DNA of 56,882 bases from an uncultured Clostridia bacterium (GTDB taxonomy: Bacteria > Bacillota > Clostridia > TANB77 > CAG-508), in the NCBI GenBank assembly GCA_934141555.1, contig CAKPCK010000009.1, positions 1 to 56,882 on the forward strand, given 5' to 3'. Under the pieces are notes generated by a model. The model was not told the DNA's origin, did no database searches, and worked only from the letters and a program-made list of their open reading frames with translations. The position numbers and the translations under genes are program-made. Within the stretch, counting starts at the first letter, position 1. Every line of letters starts with the position of its first letter. This document shows, piece after piece, positions 8,092-17,198 of the stretch.

Positions 8092-10016
8092 GATTTATTC
8101 ACCCCATTTATTATATTTTCTTCATCTAACCCATATATTTTTTCAAGTTCATCAACACTTCCATGTTTTATGAATTCATCAGGATATGCATAACTTTTTA
8201 TTTTTACTCCTTGTAAATTATTATTTACAATTAGTTCTTTTACTGCTGTGGCTAACCCATTTATAATAGTTCCATCTTCTATTGTTATTACATTTTTAGT
8301 TTTCTTAATACTTTCAATTATTGTATTATTATCTAATGGTTTCAAAAATCTTGCATTTATAACTTCAACATCCATCTTTTCTTGTAGTTTTTGTCCTATA
8401 TCCATCGCTTTTGCAACCATTTTTCCAATTGCTATTATAGTTACTCTTTTTCTTTGTGTTTTGTTATTAAATACTTTATCTCCAATCTTTTGTAATATTT
8501 TTGTTTTACTTGATTTTTCTTCATCTATAATTTTCTTTAAAACTTCTGCTTTTCCTAATTCAATATCTTCGTGTCTTTCAAATTTTACTTTTGAATCTTC
8601 TCCTCCACGAGGATATCTAATAATTACTGGCTTATTTAATTTTACTGCAAATTCTAACATATCTTCTAATTCTTTAAAATCTTTTGGTGCCATTATTGTT
8701 AAATTAGGAACAAGCCTAAAAAATGCCATATCTAATGTTCCTTGATGTGTTTCTCCGTCTGCTCCAACACATCCAGCTCTATCTACACACATAATTACTG
8801 GCAAATTTTGCATTGCAACATCATGTATAACTTGATCATATGCTCTTTGATAAAATGATGAATATATTGGTATTACAGATATCATTCCTTCTTTCGCCAT
8901 TCCTGCAGCCATTGTTATAGCATGTTGTTCAGCAATTCCTACATCAAAAAATCTTTTTGGAAATTCTTTTTGGAATTCTCTAAGTCCTGTTCCATCTTTC
9001 ATTGATGCTGTAACAGCAACTATTTTTTCATTTTCTCTTGCTAGTTTTACCAATTTTTCTCCAAATATTTTAGAATAATCCGCTTTTTTCTCTTTTTTTA
9101 ATTCTCCTGTTTCTATATTAAATGGAGATGTTGCATGAAATTTGTCTGGATTTTTTTCTGCTATTTTATATCCTTTTCCTTTTTTAGTTAATACATGTAT
9201 TAAAACTGGTCCTTCTATCTCTTTACTTAGTTTTAATATACTTTCTAATTTTTCAATATTGTGTCCATCAACAGGTCCTAAATATGTAAAACCTATATCT
9301 TCAAAATACATTCCTCTTATTACTAATTGTTTACATGCTCTTTTGAATCTTTGAATAATCTTTACTAATTTATTTCCTACAACTGGTAATTTATTTAATT
9401 TATTTTTGATTAATTTATTTGTTCGAGTATATAATTTTTTGGTTCTTAATGTACTTAAAAATTGATTTATTCCGCCTATATTTTTTGCAATACTCATTTC
9501 ATTATCATTTAATATAACTGTTAAATTACAATTACTACATCCTGCATCATTTAAGGCTTCTAGTGCCATTCCACCTGTTAAGGCACCATCACCAATTACT
9601 GCTATACATGAATTCTTTTTTCCCTGCAAATCTCTTGCTCTTGCCATTCCTAATACTGCTGAAATTGATGTACTGCTATGTCCTGTATTAAAGCAATCTG
9701 CATCTGATTCATTACTTTTTGGAAAGCCTGCAATTCCATTTAGTTTTCTTATATTTTTTAATTCTTCTCTTCTTCCAGTTATAATTTTATGTACATAACT
9801 TTGATGTCCTACATCCCATACTATTTTATCTTCTGGAACGTTAAATACGGAGTGTAGTGCTATTGTTAGCTCTACCACTCCTAAATTTGATGCTAGATGT
9901 CCTCCATTTTCTGAAACTACATCTAATATATATTTTCTTATTTCTTCTGCTAATTGTTTCTTTTCTTTTTCATTTAATTTTTTTAAATCTTGTGGTGAAT
10001 TGATTTGTTCTAACAT
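8088..10016 (-). CDS. dxs: 1-deoxy-D-xylulose-5-phosphate synthase
   Basis: 642 residues. First step of the MEP isoprenoid pathway: pyruvate plus glyceraldehyde-3-phosphate give DXP, using thiamine diphosphate and Mg2+. Visible motifs are LGVVELTIALH near the N-terminus, the TPP/Mg motif GDGALTGGM near residue 145, the pyrimidine-domain signature GIAEQHAITMAAG, the DGETHQG segment, and a transketolase C-terminal domain ending in GLDEENIINGV. There is an extra charged stretch of about 25 residues (DEEKSSKTK region) before the C-terminal domain. It overlaps mgtE downstream by four bases and follows the transglycosylase gene by 77 bases. Confidence 0.96.
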   Translation of the reverse strand: MLEQINSPQDLKKLNEKEKKQLAEEIRKYILDVVSENGGHLASNLGVVELTIALHSVFNVPEDKIVWDVGHQSYVHKIITGRREELKNIRKLNGIAGFPKSNESDADCFNTGHSSTSISAVLGMARARDLQGKKNSCIAVIGDGALTGGMALEALNDAGCSNCNLTVILNDNEMSIAKNIGGINQFLSTLRTKKLYTRTNKLIKNKLNKLPVVGNKLVKIIQRFKRACKQLVIRGMYFEDIGFTYLGPVDGHNIEKLESILKLSKEIEGPVLIHVLTKKGKGYKIAEKNPDKFHATSPFNIETGELKKEKKADYSKIFGEKLVKLARENEKIVAVTASMKDGTGLREFQKEFPKRFFDVGIAEQHAITMAAGMAKEGMISVIPIYSSFYQRAYDQVIHDVAMQNLPVIMCVDRAGCVGADGETHQGTLDMAFFRLVPNLTIMAPKDFKELEDMLEFAVKLNKPVIIRYPRGGEDSKVKFERHEDIELGKAEVLKKIIDEEKSSKTKILQKIGDKVFNNKTQRKRVTIIAIGKMVAKAMDIGQKLQEKMDVEVINARFLKPLDNNTIIESIKKTKNVITIEDGTIINGLATAVKELIVNNNLQGVKIKSYAYPDEFIKHGSVDELEKIYGLDEENIINGVNKS

Positions 10017-10093
10017 GTTATTACCTTCTTTATCGTATAATAAGTATTAATTTCCAAAATATTTTACCACAATTTGTTGTTTCTTGCAATACA

Positions 10094-10813
10094 TTAATCT
10101 TTATTATCTTCTACTGCATTGCTTTCATTCAATATTTCTTCTTTTTCTTCTGCTGAAATAAATTCATATCTTACCATTTTATCTAATACTTGATTTTGCC
10201 TTTTTTTGGCTAAATCTAAATGTTTTGTTGGGCAATATGCTGATGGAGCATTTGGAATTCCAGCTAACATACTTGCTTCATTTCTATTCATATCTTTTGG
10301 TTCTTTTTTATAATATCCTCTTGATGCTTCTGCCACACAATAATATCCATCTCCAAAATAACTTGTATTTAAATATAATTCTAATATTGTATCTTTATCT
10401 AAATTTTTTTCTAAGTCATATGCCATAAATATTTCAGCTATTTTTCTTAATGCTGATTTTTCTTGTGTAAAATATATATTTTTGGCAAGTTGTTGTGTTA
10501 TTGTGCTTCCACCTTCTCTCAACTCTTTGGCTTTTATATTTGAATATGTTGCTCTTGCTAATGCTATTGGATCTATTGCACCATGTTCGTAAAATCTTCT
10601 ATCTTCCACGGCAATTACTGCATTTTTATAAAACTCAGACATATCTTCAAGCTTTGTATAATTTTCATCTGCTTTTATTTCTGTAACTTTATCTGATATA
10701 CTAATTTTTTCAAGTGCTTGTTTATATAATTCATGTCCTTTATATACAAATCCTGTTCCTATAAATATTATGATTAATAGTATAATTATTAATATTCTTT
10801 TTACTACTTTCAT
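10094..10813 (-). CDS. mtgA: Monofunctional peptidoglycan glycosyltransferase (GT51)
   Basis: 239 residues: an N-terminal membrane anchor (residues 5-25) and a GT51 domain, with no penicillin-binding transpeptidase domain. It polymerises lipid II into glycan strands outside the membrane. The family motifs are present: EDRRFYEHGAID with the catalytic Glu, GGSTITQQLAKN, RKIAEIFMAYDLEKN and ELYLNTSYFGDGYYC. The protein ends naturally after the GT fold, so it is more likely a true monofunctional enzyme than a truncated PBP1. AAGGGTG precedes the ATG. Confidence 0.9.
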   Translation of the reverse strand: MKVVKRILIIILLIIIFIGTGFVYKGHELYKQALEKISISDKVTEIKADENYTKLEDMSEFYKNAVIAVEDRRFYEHGAIDPIALARATYSNIKAKELREGGSTITQQLAKNIYFTQEKSALRKIAEIFMAYDLEKNLDKDTILELYLNTSYFGDGYYCVAEASRGYYKKEPKDMNRNEASMLAGIPNAPSAYCPTKHLDLAKKRQNQVLDKMVRYEFISAEEKEEILNESNAVEDNKD

Positions 10814-10931
10814 TACATCACCCTTTTATTATATTCGAAAAATATTATTTTTCGACAGAAATCTATTTATTTTTATTTTACTATATTTAATGTGACAAAA
10901 CAATGACATTTATATTAATTTTTTATTAAAT

Positions 10932-10974
10932 AAAAAGACAAGAACTGTTTTTACACAATCCTTGCCTTTCTTGT
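10932..10974 (-). terminator. Probable terminator of the 11009-11860 gene
   Basis: On the minus strand ACAAGAA (10968-10974) pairs with TTCTTGT (10938-10944) and is followed by CTTTTT. The stem is short and the loop long, so strength is uncertain. Confidence 0.5.
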
Positions 10975-11008
10975 ACATAGCTCTTATTTTAGAACTATGG
11001 TGAGTGTA

Positions 11009-11860
11009 TTAGCCCCACACCTTATAAAAGACGTGGCCACCTTTTTGAACTTTGCACTTAATATTAGTCCGTGCTGCAAGTTCCGAAGAACTTGTATATT
11101 CTGGACTATAAAAGTACAAAGCTCCACCAGATGCATACTTTTCAGAGCTAAGTCCTAACATTTGTGCTTCTTTTCTGAGCCAATTTTCTGTAGGATCTTC
11201 TCCGTTTAGCGCTCTACGAGCTGCTTCTTTAGTCACATTAGGTACTTTGGAAAAATCAACTGTTTTTCCACATGCATAGATGTGACCATTTCTTGTAGAG
11301 GCAAATTGCCCCTTCTGCATAATCACCTCTTTAATTGTGTTAGGAAAAATATTGCTTTCCACACGATTAAGAATCGTAGCGGCTGTAGCAACTTGCTGCT
11401 CTTCAGTTTGATTACCTGCCTCTGCATATGTAATCTCACTCAAAAGCTCATAGTCACTTTCTGAATAACCATTTCTTGATGTTAAAATTGAATTTTCTTC
11501 TTCTAATTCAACATCTTCTACTCCTTCATCAGAAGCATTAGCAGTCTCTTCAGCAAGTTCTTGTTCATACTCGGCATTATATGAATCTTCTGACTCTCTA
11601 TTTTCGCCTAAATTTATCTCTTGCTTCTTATCGAAAAGCTGTTCTTGAATTTGTGCAAGTGCATCTGGAACTTGAAGTTCCTCAATTGGTTCTTGTTGAA
11701 TGAGCTGAATTTGTAGAACTCGTACTTCTTCTCGTTTCGCCGTTTCCCGTGTATCTTCACTTTGAGTATTCACCCAACTTGAGATACCTACTGAAACAAA
11801 CATTCCGATTGTACAGCAAACTAATGCTGTTCCATCAAAATTTTTCCGTTTTTTACGCAT
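11009..11860 (-). CDS. Membrane-anchored cell wall hydrolase (SleB/Hydrolase_2 domain)
   Basis: 283 residues. A short basic N-terminus, one hydrophobic anchor (about 11-30), and an acidic Glu/Asp-rich linker (about 70-130) precede a SleB-type Hydrolase_2 domain (about 140-283; LLSEITYAEAGNQTEEQQVA, ATILNRVESNIFPNTI, ALYFYSPEYTS). The conserved catalytic Glu of the family fits TYAEAGNQ. It acts on peptidoglycan outside the membrane. SleB at 53.7 kb shares only this domain; here the peptidoglycan-binding domain is replaced by the acidic linker. G+C is moderately above the neighbourhood (21 of 60 in a sampled block). It has its own promoter and terminator. Confidence 0.85.
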   Translation of the reverse strand: MRKKRKNFDGTALVCCTIGMFVSVGISSWVNTQSEDTRETAKREEVRVLQIQLIQQEPIEELQVPDALAQIQEQLFDKKQEINLGENRESEDSYNAEYEQELAEETANASDEGVEDVELEEENSILTSRNGYSESDYELLSEITYAEAGNQTEEQQVATAATILNRVESNIFPNTIKEVIMQKGQFASTRNGHIYACGKTVDFSKVPNVTKEAARRALNGEDPTENWLRKEAQMLGLSSEKYASGGALYFYSPEYTSSSELAARTNIKCKVQKGGHVFYKVWG

Positions 11861-11895
11861 CTTTACACTCCTTACTTATGTTTGTGCATACTTTT

Positions 11896-11924
11896 ATTAT
11901 ACTCTATAATAATATATTTTTCAA
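11896..11924 (-). promoter_or_regulatory. Promoter of the 11009-11860 gene
   Basis: TTGAAA (11919-11924), 17 bases, TATAAT (11896-11901) on the minus strand. The predicted start falls at or next to an ATG opening a five-codon frame (MHKHK) that ends just before the AAGGAG ribosome binding site of the gene. Confidence 0.75.
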
Positions 11925-12000
11925 GTACTTTTTTGGAATAAAATGTAAAAACAAAAATAGCAAATCCAAACAACTTGCTATTTTTATATGATTTATATAT

Positions 12001-13227
12001 TTATTTTTTCTTTCCTACGTAATAATTTTTCTTTCCTCTTTTTATTATAATATAAGTATTATCTATAAACATATCTGGAGATATTATTTGATTAATATCT
12101 GTTATTTTATTTCCATTTAAAGATACTGCACCACTTGTTACAAATTCTCTCGCTTCTCTTTTACTTGAAGCTGCTCCTACTGCAATTACCATATCAACTA
12201 TGTTTATATTGTCTTGAACTTCTCTCATATCTTGTTCATCAAATAAATCTGTAATATCTTGTTTTGTTAAATCTTCAAATTTATTATTAAACAAACTTTG
12301 TGCTAGTTTTTCTGCTCTTTCATATTCTTCTTTTCCGTGTAAAAATGTTATTATTTCACGTGCTAAAGCTTTATGTGCTTCTCTTAATTCTGGATGTTCA
12401 TTATTTTTTCTTTCATATTCTTCAATTTCTTCTTTTGAAAGAAATGTATATATTTTTAAATAATTTATTACCATTGAGTCTTCAACATTTACAAAGAATT
12501 GGTATAATTTATAACTTGAGGTTTTTGCTTTATCTAACCATAAAGCATTACCTTCACTTTTTCCAAATTTCTTTCCTTGTGAATCAGTTACTAATGGCAT
12601 TGTAAATCCATATACTTCATCACCTGTTGATTTTCTTATTAAATCAATTCCTGCTGTAATATTTCCCCATTGATCAGATCCTGCACATTGTAAATCTACT
12701 CCATTACATTCATGTAAGTGTTTAAAATCTAATGCTTGTAATATCATATATGAAAATTCTGTATATGTAATTCCTGAATCTAATCTTCTTCTTATAATGT
12801 CTTTATCTAACATATAATTAACATTAAAATATTTTCCATAATCTCTTAAGAAGTCTATAACATTTATATCTTGATACCAATCATTATTATTTACAACTTC
12901 AAACCCAAATATATCTTCAACTTGTTTTTTTAAACATTCAAAATTATGTCTTACTTGTTCTTTACTAATCATTGCTCTTTCTGTTGTTGGTCTTGGATCT
13001 CCAATCATTCCTGTTCCACCACCAACTAGTAATATTGGATGATGTCCAGCTTCTTTTAATCTTTTTGATATTAAAAAACTTGATAAATGTCCAACATGTA
13101 AACTATCTGCTGTTGGATCTGTTCCTATATAAAATGTTAATCCTCCTTTATTTAATTTTTCTTCTAATTCTGGACTTGATATATCTTTTATTAGCCCTCT
13201 CCATTTTAAATCTTCTACTAATGTCAT
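12001..13227 (-). CDS. tyrS: Tyrosyl-tRNA synthetase
   Basis: 408 residues, class I aminoacyl-tRNA synthetase charging tRNA-Tyr. Signatures: HIGH-type HVGHL after YIGTDPTADSL, Tyr-binding TYTEFSYMILQALDF, SDQWGNI, the KMSKS equivalent KFGKSEGN, and a C-terminal S4 RNA-binding domain (SKREAREFVTSGAVSLNG). I chose the ATG at 13227 because AAAGGAAG lies seven bases upstream, inside what would be the first codons of the longer frame beginning at 13245. No T-box leader is visible upstream. Confidence 0.95.
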   Translation of the reverse strand: MTLVEDLKWRGLIKDISSPELEEKLNKGGLTFYIGTDPTADSLHVGHLSSFLISKRLKEAGHHPILLVGGGTGMIGDPRPTTERAMISKEQVRHNFECLKKQVEDIFGFEVVNNNDWYQDINVIDFLRDYGKYFNVNYMLDKDIIRRRLDSGITYTEFSYMILQALDFKHLHECNGVDLQCAGSDQWGNITAGIDLIRKSTGDEVYGFTMPLVTDSQGKKFGKSEGNALWLDKAKTSSYKLYQFFVNVEDSMVINYLKIYTFLSKEEIEEYERKNNEHPELREAHKALAREIITFLHGKEEYERAEKLAQSLFNNKFEDLTKQDITDLFDEQDMREVQDNINIVDMVIAVGAASSKREAREFVTSGAVSLNGNKITDINQIISPDMFIDNTYIIIKRGKKNYYVGKKK

Positions 13228-13259
13228 TTTCTTTCTTCCTTTCATTTATACTTTATTTT

Positions 13260-13320
13260 TTATTCCTTATTATTGTTTTCTTGCACAATATCCTTAATCT
13301 CTTTTAATTTCCTTGTCTCT
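13260..13320 (-). pseudogene. 3' remnant of a second YhcG/DUF1016 gene
   Basis: This 60-base stretch repeats the end of the intact gene at 13377-13437 at an offset of 117 bases. Read in the same frame it encodes KLKEIKDIVQENNNKE-stop against KLKEINDIVEENNNKE-stop in the full copy. No further homology continues upstream of it. It looks like what is left after deletion between tandem paralogues or an aborted duplication. Confidence 0.7.
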
Positions 13321-13376
13321 CATAATCTGTTTACTATATCTATCTTCCTCTGCAGTAGCCACTTAAGACCACAATT

Positions 13377-14387
13377 TTATTCCTTATTATTATTTTCTTC
13401 TACAATATCATTAATCTCTTTTAATTTCTCTTCTAATAATTTTTTATCTATCAATTTTAAAGTATATTGAGACACCATAGTAGGTGACATGCTTCTACTC
13501 ATTGCATATTCAACAACTTGTTCATCTTTACTTGCACATAGAATCACTCCTACACTTGGATTTTCATTTTCTTTTCTTTCTTGTCTATCTAATGCCTCCA
13601 AATAAAAATCCATTTTTGATATATATTCTGGTTTAAATTTTCCAATTTTCAACTCAAATGCAACTAAACAGCTTAATGTTCGGTTATAAAATAATAAATC
13701 AATATAAAAATCTTCGTTGCCTACTTGCACTCTATATTCTTCGCCTACATAAGTAAAATCTTTTCCTATCTCTAATATAAAATCTTTCATATTAGAAATA
13801 ATTGCCTTTTTCAAGTCTTTTTCTGAATATTGATTTGGTAAATCTAAAAATTCCAAACTATATGTATCTAGTAATTTTGTATTTGGATAATCCTCTTCTC
13901 CCACAGTTTTTGATAAACTTTGATTTGCCTTACCATCTGATAACATATATCTATAAAAATATCCACTTGAAATTTGTCTATCTAATTCTCTTTTGGAATA
14001 ATTATTTTTTATGCACATTTTTATATAGAATTCTTTTTCTTCTATTGAATTAGTACCACTTAAAATTAATAAATTATTAGTCCAACTAATTTGTGTCACC
14101 AGTGGTGACACAAATGGAAAATCTTTATAAGTTTCATAAAATTGTTTCATTCTATATATTCCACGTCTATTAAATCCTCTCATTGTAGGATATTCTCTTT
14201 TCATAAATTCTACTAATTTATCAACAATTTTATCTCCCCAATTAGAATCATTTACTTTTTCACTTATATATTTTCCAAAATCCCAATATAAAGATATTAA
14301 TTCCTCATTAACCTTCTTATAAGCATTATTTCTTCTAGTTTCAATCATATTTATAATTTCATTAAAGTTTAATTCTAACTTGTCCAT
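13377..14387 (-). CDS. yhcG: YhcG/DUF1016 family PDDEXK nuclease
   Basis: 336 residues. The N-terminal DUF1016_N helical domain (1-150; YWDFGKYISEKV, WGDKIVDKL, PFVSPLVTQISWTN) is followed by a PD-(D/E)XK nuclease core, with Asp230 in DFYIDLLFYN and the E-x-K pair Glu245/Lys247 in AFELKIGKF. These proteins are mobile, often found beside restriction systems or transposons, and are predicted nucleases. GGAGG lies five bases before the ATG. A relic of a second copy lies just downstream. DNA cleavage is inferred from the fold; no methylase or restriction partner is present here. Confidence 0.9.
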   Translation of the reverse strand: MDKLELNFNEIINMIETRRNNAYKKVNEELISLYWDFGKYISEKVNDSNWGDKIVDKLVEFMKREYPTMRGFNRRGIYRMKQFYETYKDFPFVSPLVTQISWTNNLLILSGTNSIEEKEFYIKMCIKNNYSKRELDRQISSGYFYRYMLSDGKANQSLSKTVGEEDYPNTKLLDTYSLEFLDLPNQYSEKDLKKAIISNMKDFILEIGKDFTYVGEEYRVQVGNEDFYIDLLFYNRTLSCLVAFELKIGKFKPEYISKMDFYLEALDRQERKENENPSVGVILCASKDEQVVEYAMSRSMSPTMVSQYTLKLIDKKLLEEKLKEINDIVEENNNKE

Positions 14388-14453
14388 CCATACCTCCTTC
14401 TATTTTATTATGCAATTAGTTATGTTGTTAACATATCATATTGTCCATTTGTT

Positions 14454-14645
14454 TTAATTTGCTATTTCTTTATCGTTAATTGATTCTACTATATTTTTAT
14501 TTTCATCTCTATTATATTGTTGTATATAGATATCTTCTGTCTTTTTTCTATATTCAAAATAGATAGTTAATAACAACGCTAATATAGCTATTATTATTGA
14601 TACTTTAGAAAAATTATAACTACTTCTAGAATTATTTATATTCAT
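14454..14645 (-). CDS. Small single-pass membrane protein, unknown
   Basis: 63 residues with one hydrophobic helix at about 15-33 (SIIIAILALLLTIYF) and a charged C-terminal tail of about 30 residues. It starts on the stop of the preceding gene (ATGA overlap at 14642-14645), so the two are translated together. No recognised family. It may anchor or modulate the 224-residue partner. Confidence 0.6.
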   Translation of the reverse strand: MNINNSRSSYNFSKVSIIIAILALLLTIYFEYRKKTEDIYIQQYNRDENKNIVESINDKEIAN

Positions 14646-15316
14646 CCTAATATTTCCAATAACATATTTTCATAATTATCATTCCTAATACTCTCTGGGA
14701 ATAATTGTGTTATTGATATATTTCTTCTTTTTTTATATTTATATATTGAATAGATAGGTTTTACTACAACATCTTCATTCATAACATCTAATAATTTATC
14801 TTGTGCAAAATTTGTTAAATGCAAATTAAATATTATTCCTATCATATCATTTGATGCTTCAAATATTGATATCTCTATATAATTAGTATATTCATATAGT
14901 ATCTTTTCTTTTGGAGATATATCACATAATTTCATCCATCTTTCTAAATTATTAGAATAAGAAAAATCATCTATAGCCTTTTTTAATTCTTTTGGATTAA
15001 CCCCTATGCCTTCAAAACCTTTTAAAGGATTATTTCCATATAAATTAATAATTCCCTTATATAGTTTATTACAATTATTTTTCTTTATATAATTAATCAT
15101 CATAATATTCTTTAAATGTATATATTTATCATCTTCTATTTTAGAAATATCATTTTTACATATTAATTTGGGATTATATAACCATTCTTCTCTTTTACTT
15201 AATTTTATAAATTTTTGCGTTTTTAACCTTATATACTTTTTAGCATTTATCCATCTATTTATTAGCTGTTCTTTCTTATCAATTTTTTGTTTAGTGTATT
15301 TATTCTTTATTTTCAT
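14642..15316 (-). CDS. Unknown 224-residue basic protein
   Basis: No family recognised. The first 45 residues are strongly basic (many Lys/Arg; INRWINAKKYIRLK) and suggest nucleic-acid or membrane-surface contact. The middle contains NPLKGFEGIGVNPKELKKA, and the rest is mixed helix/strand with no membrane segment. It is overlapped at its end by the small membrane-protein gene, so the two probably work together. Very AT-rich, like the surroundings. Confidence 0.6.
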   Translation of the reverse strand: MKIKNKYTKQKIDKKEQLINRWINAKKYIRLKTQKFIKLSKREEWLYNPKLICKNDISKIEDDKYIHLKNIMMINYIKKNNCNKLYKGIINLYGNNPLKGFEGIGVNPKELKKAIDDFSYSNNLERWMKLCDISPKEKILYEYTNYIEISIFEASNDMIGIIFNLHLTNFAQDKLLDVMNEDVVVKPIYSIYKYKKRRNISITQLFPESIRNDNYENMLLEILG

Positions 15317-15526
15317 CTTTTTACCTACTCATTTGTCAGCGCTTATTATTTTTATAAATCACTTTTTCAAAATAATCTATATGTAACTTTTTCTTTTGGG
15401 TTTGTTTTCTATTCTAACATAATTTTGTTTTATAGTTTTTTCATTTTATTTTCCTTCTAATTCTAATTTTTTCATTCTAATTCCTTATCCAACTTATTAG
15501 TGTCGAATCTTCCATATAGATACATC

Positions 15527-15937
15527 TTATTCTTTATTATTTTGGGGAAATTTTTTTGAAAGTTCATTTATCTTATCTATATCTATTTTTCCAGATAAAA
15601 TACCAGAAAAGACATCTCCTACAACATCAGACATCGCTGCGTTCATAAGTTCTTGGTTTTTCTCATTAATTGTGGTTCTACTTTTTAGTTCTAATATTTC
15701 TTTTTCATGTTCATACTCTTTTTCTTTCGCTTCCATTTCTAAATTATGTTTTTTCTCTAAATCCTCTATATTAATTTTATGTTCTTCTATCAATCTATTA
15801 ATTTCATGTTCATTATTTGTTTTTACTATTTCTAATTCTTGATTCATCTTCTTTTTGGCTTGCATATATGCCCAAAAACTTCCTACTATAGACACAACAT
15901 ATGGTGCAATATTTTTTATAATTTCTCCAAAATTCAT
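15527..15937 (-). CDS. Membrane-anchored coiled-coil protein, unknown
   Basis: 136 residues. A hydrophobic N-terminal segment (residues about 8-25, IAPYVVSIVGSFWAYM) is followed by an uninterrupted charged coiled coil (about 28-90, dense Glu/Lys heptads) and a short helical tail including GDVFSGILSGKIDIDKINEL. AGGAG precedes the ATG. It could be a phage- or plasmid-type accessory protein, but nothing here proves it. It lies 30 bases after the queH gene on the same strand. Confidence 0.6.
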   Translation of the reverse strand: MNFGEIIKNIAPYVVSIVGSFWAYMQAKKKMNQELEIVKTNNEHEINRLIEEHKINIEDLEKKHNLEMEAKEKEYEHEKEILELKSRTTINEKNQELMNAAMSDVVGDVFSGILSGKIDIDKINELSKKFPQNNKE

Positions 15938-15967
15938 ATAATCTTCTCCTTTTATTGTTAAATTTGC

Positions 15968-17008
15968 CTATCTCTTTTTTAGATTCTTTGAATAATATAT
16001 CATATCAGTACAAACTAATTCTCCATCCTTTATTTCTTCTTCATAATTATCAATAAAGAAATTTTTTATTGTTTTTTCGTATTTATCAAAACCTTGTTTT
16101 ACATAGAATGGAATATTATTTTCTGTTGTTCCAACTGTCATCTTTCTGTATCTTGTTTTATAATTGTCTGCTAAATATTTTAACATCTTTTTAGCATAAC
16201 CTTTGCCTCTGTATTTTTCTTCTGTCACAATATTTTTTACTTCACACGTATCATCATCTACTTTAGTTACAACGGCAACACAGGCGACTTCATTTTTATA
16301 AGTTAAAACAAATAAATCACCATTTACTAAATACTGTCTAATCAACTTTTCACTTGGGTCTGCCTCAAGTAGTAATTTCATATATTGCTCTTTATTTTCT
16401 CTTTCTTTTTTTATAACAATGCTTCGTTCAACAGGTAAGAATTCAAAATTCTCTGGTAATTTTAGTTCTACTTTATTGTGGTCATCTTTTGGAATGCACT
16501 CTGAAAAAACACATCCACAATATTTTTGCATATAAAGCCCAAGCTCACGAGCTTCAGCCTGACCTTCTCTAAATCCTGGTCTAAAATCTCTATATAAAAA
16601 TATTAATCCATATTTTTCAGCCATTTCCTCACCAATTTTCTTCAAAGCTTCATGATTTTGATATGGACTTATAAGTAAGGTAGTTGAAAAAGTATCATAT
16701 CCATTTTCTTTTGCATATTTAGCAGTTTGTTCAAGACGTACTCTATAACAATATTTTACACACCTATTATCTAAATCATCAACAACATTTTTACAAAATT
16801 CTCTTAATCCATAATTTTCATCAAAAATAGCATTTACTCCTATACTTTTTGTATATTCTTTTAATGTATCTCTTCTTGCTTTATATTCCATATATGGATG
16901 TATATTAGGATTAAACCAATAAACAGTAGGTTCAATTCCTTCATTTCTTAAACTTTTTATACAATATACACTACAAGGTGCACAACATGTATGTAATAAT
17001 AATTTCAT
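15968..17008 (-). CDS. queH: QueH epoxyqueuosine reductase fused to a GNAT acetyltransferase domain
   Basis: 346 residues. Residues 1-190 are QueH (DUF208), which reduces epoxyqueuosine to queuosine in tRNA. The Cys pairs that hold its metal centres are visible in HTCCAPCSVYC and in YMQKYCGCVFSE. From about residue 195 the protein continues with a GNAT N-acetyltransferase fold (VVTKVDDDTCEVKNIVTEEK, the acetyl-CoA loop YRGKGYAKKMLKYL, and PFYVKQGFDKYE). Stand-alone QueH is about 180-200 residues, so this is a genuine fusion. The substrate of the GNAT half is unknown. Confidence 0.9.
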   Translation of the reverse strand: MKLLLHTCCAPCSVYCIKSLRNEGIEPTVYWFNPNIHPYMEYKARRDTLKEYTKSIGVNAIFDENYGLREFCKNVVDDLDNRCVKYCYRVRLEQTAKYAKENGYDTFSTTLLISPYQNHEALKKIGEEMAEKYGLIFLYRDFRPGFREGQAEARELGLYMQKYCGCVFSECIPKDDHNKVELKLPENFEFLPVERSIVIKKERENKEQYMKLLLEADPSEKLIRQYLVNGDLFVLTYKNEVACVAVVTKVDDDTCEVKNIVTEEKYRGKGYAKKMLKYLADNYKTRYRKMTVGTTENNIPFYVKQGFDKYEKTIKNFFIDNYEEEIKDGELVCTDMIYYSKNLKKR

Positions 17009-17198
17009 TATAAACCTCTTTCCTGCAAATTTACTACATAATTTATATCACATTTTTTATTATTTATCAACAATATCCTACACAAAAATATGTTAATTAA
17101 TTTTGTGAAATGTCTTTATTTTTTTATTTAAAAGTGATATCATAAATTCAAAGTTAGCAAATTAACTAACTATTTCTTATACTTAAGGAGATTTAATT

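Noticed and set aside
13228..13376. T-box leader for tyrS
   Set aside because: No T-box core sequence or specifier stem visible; the region is taken by the YhcG remnant.
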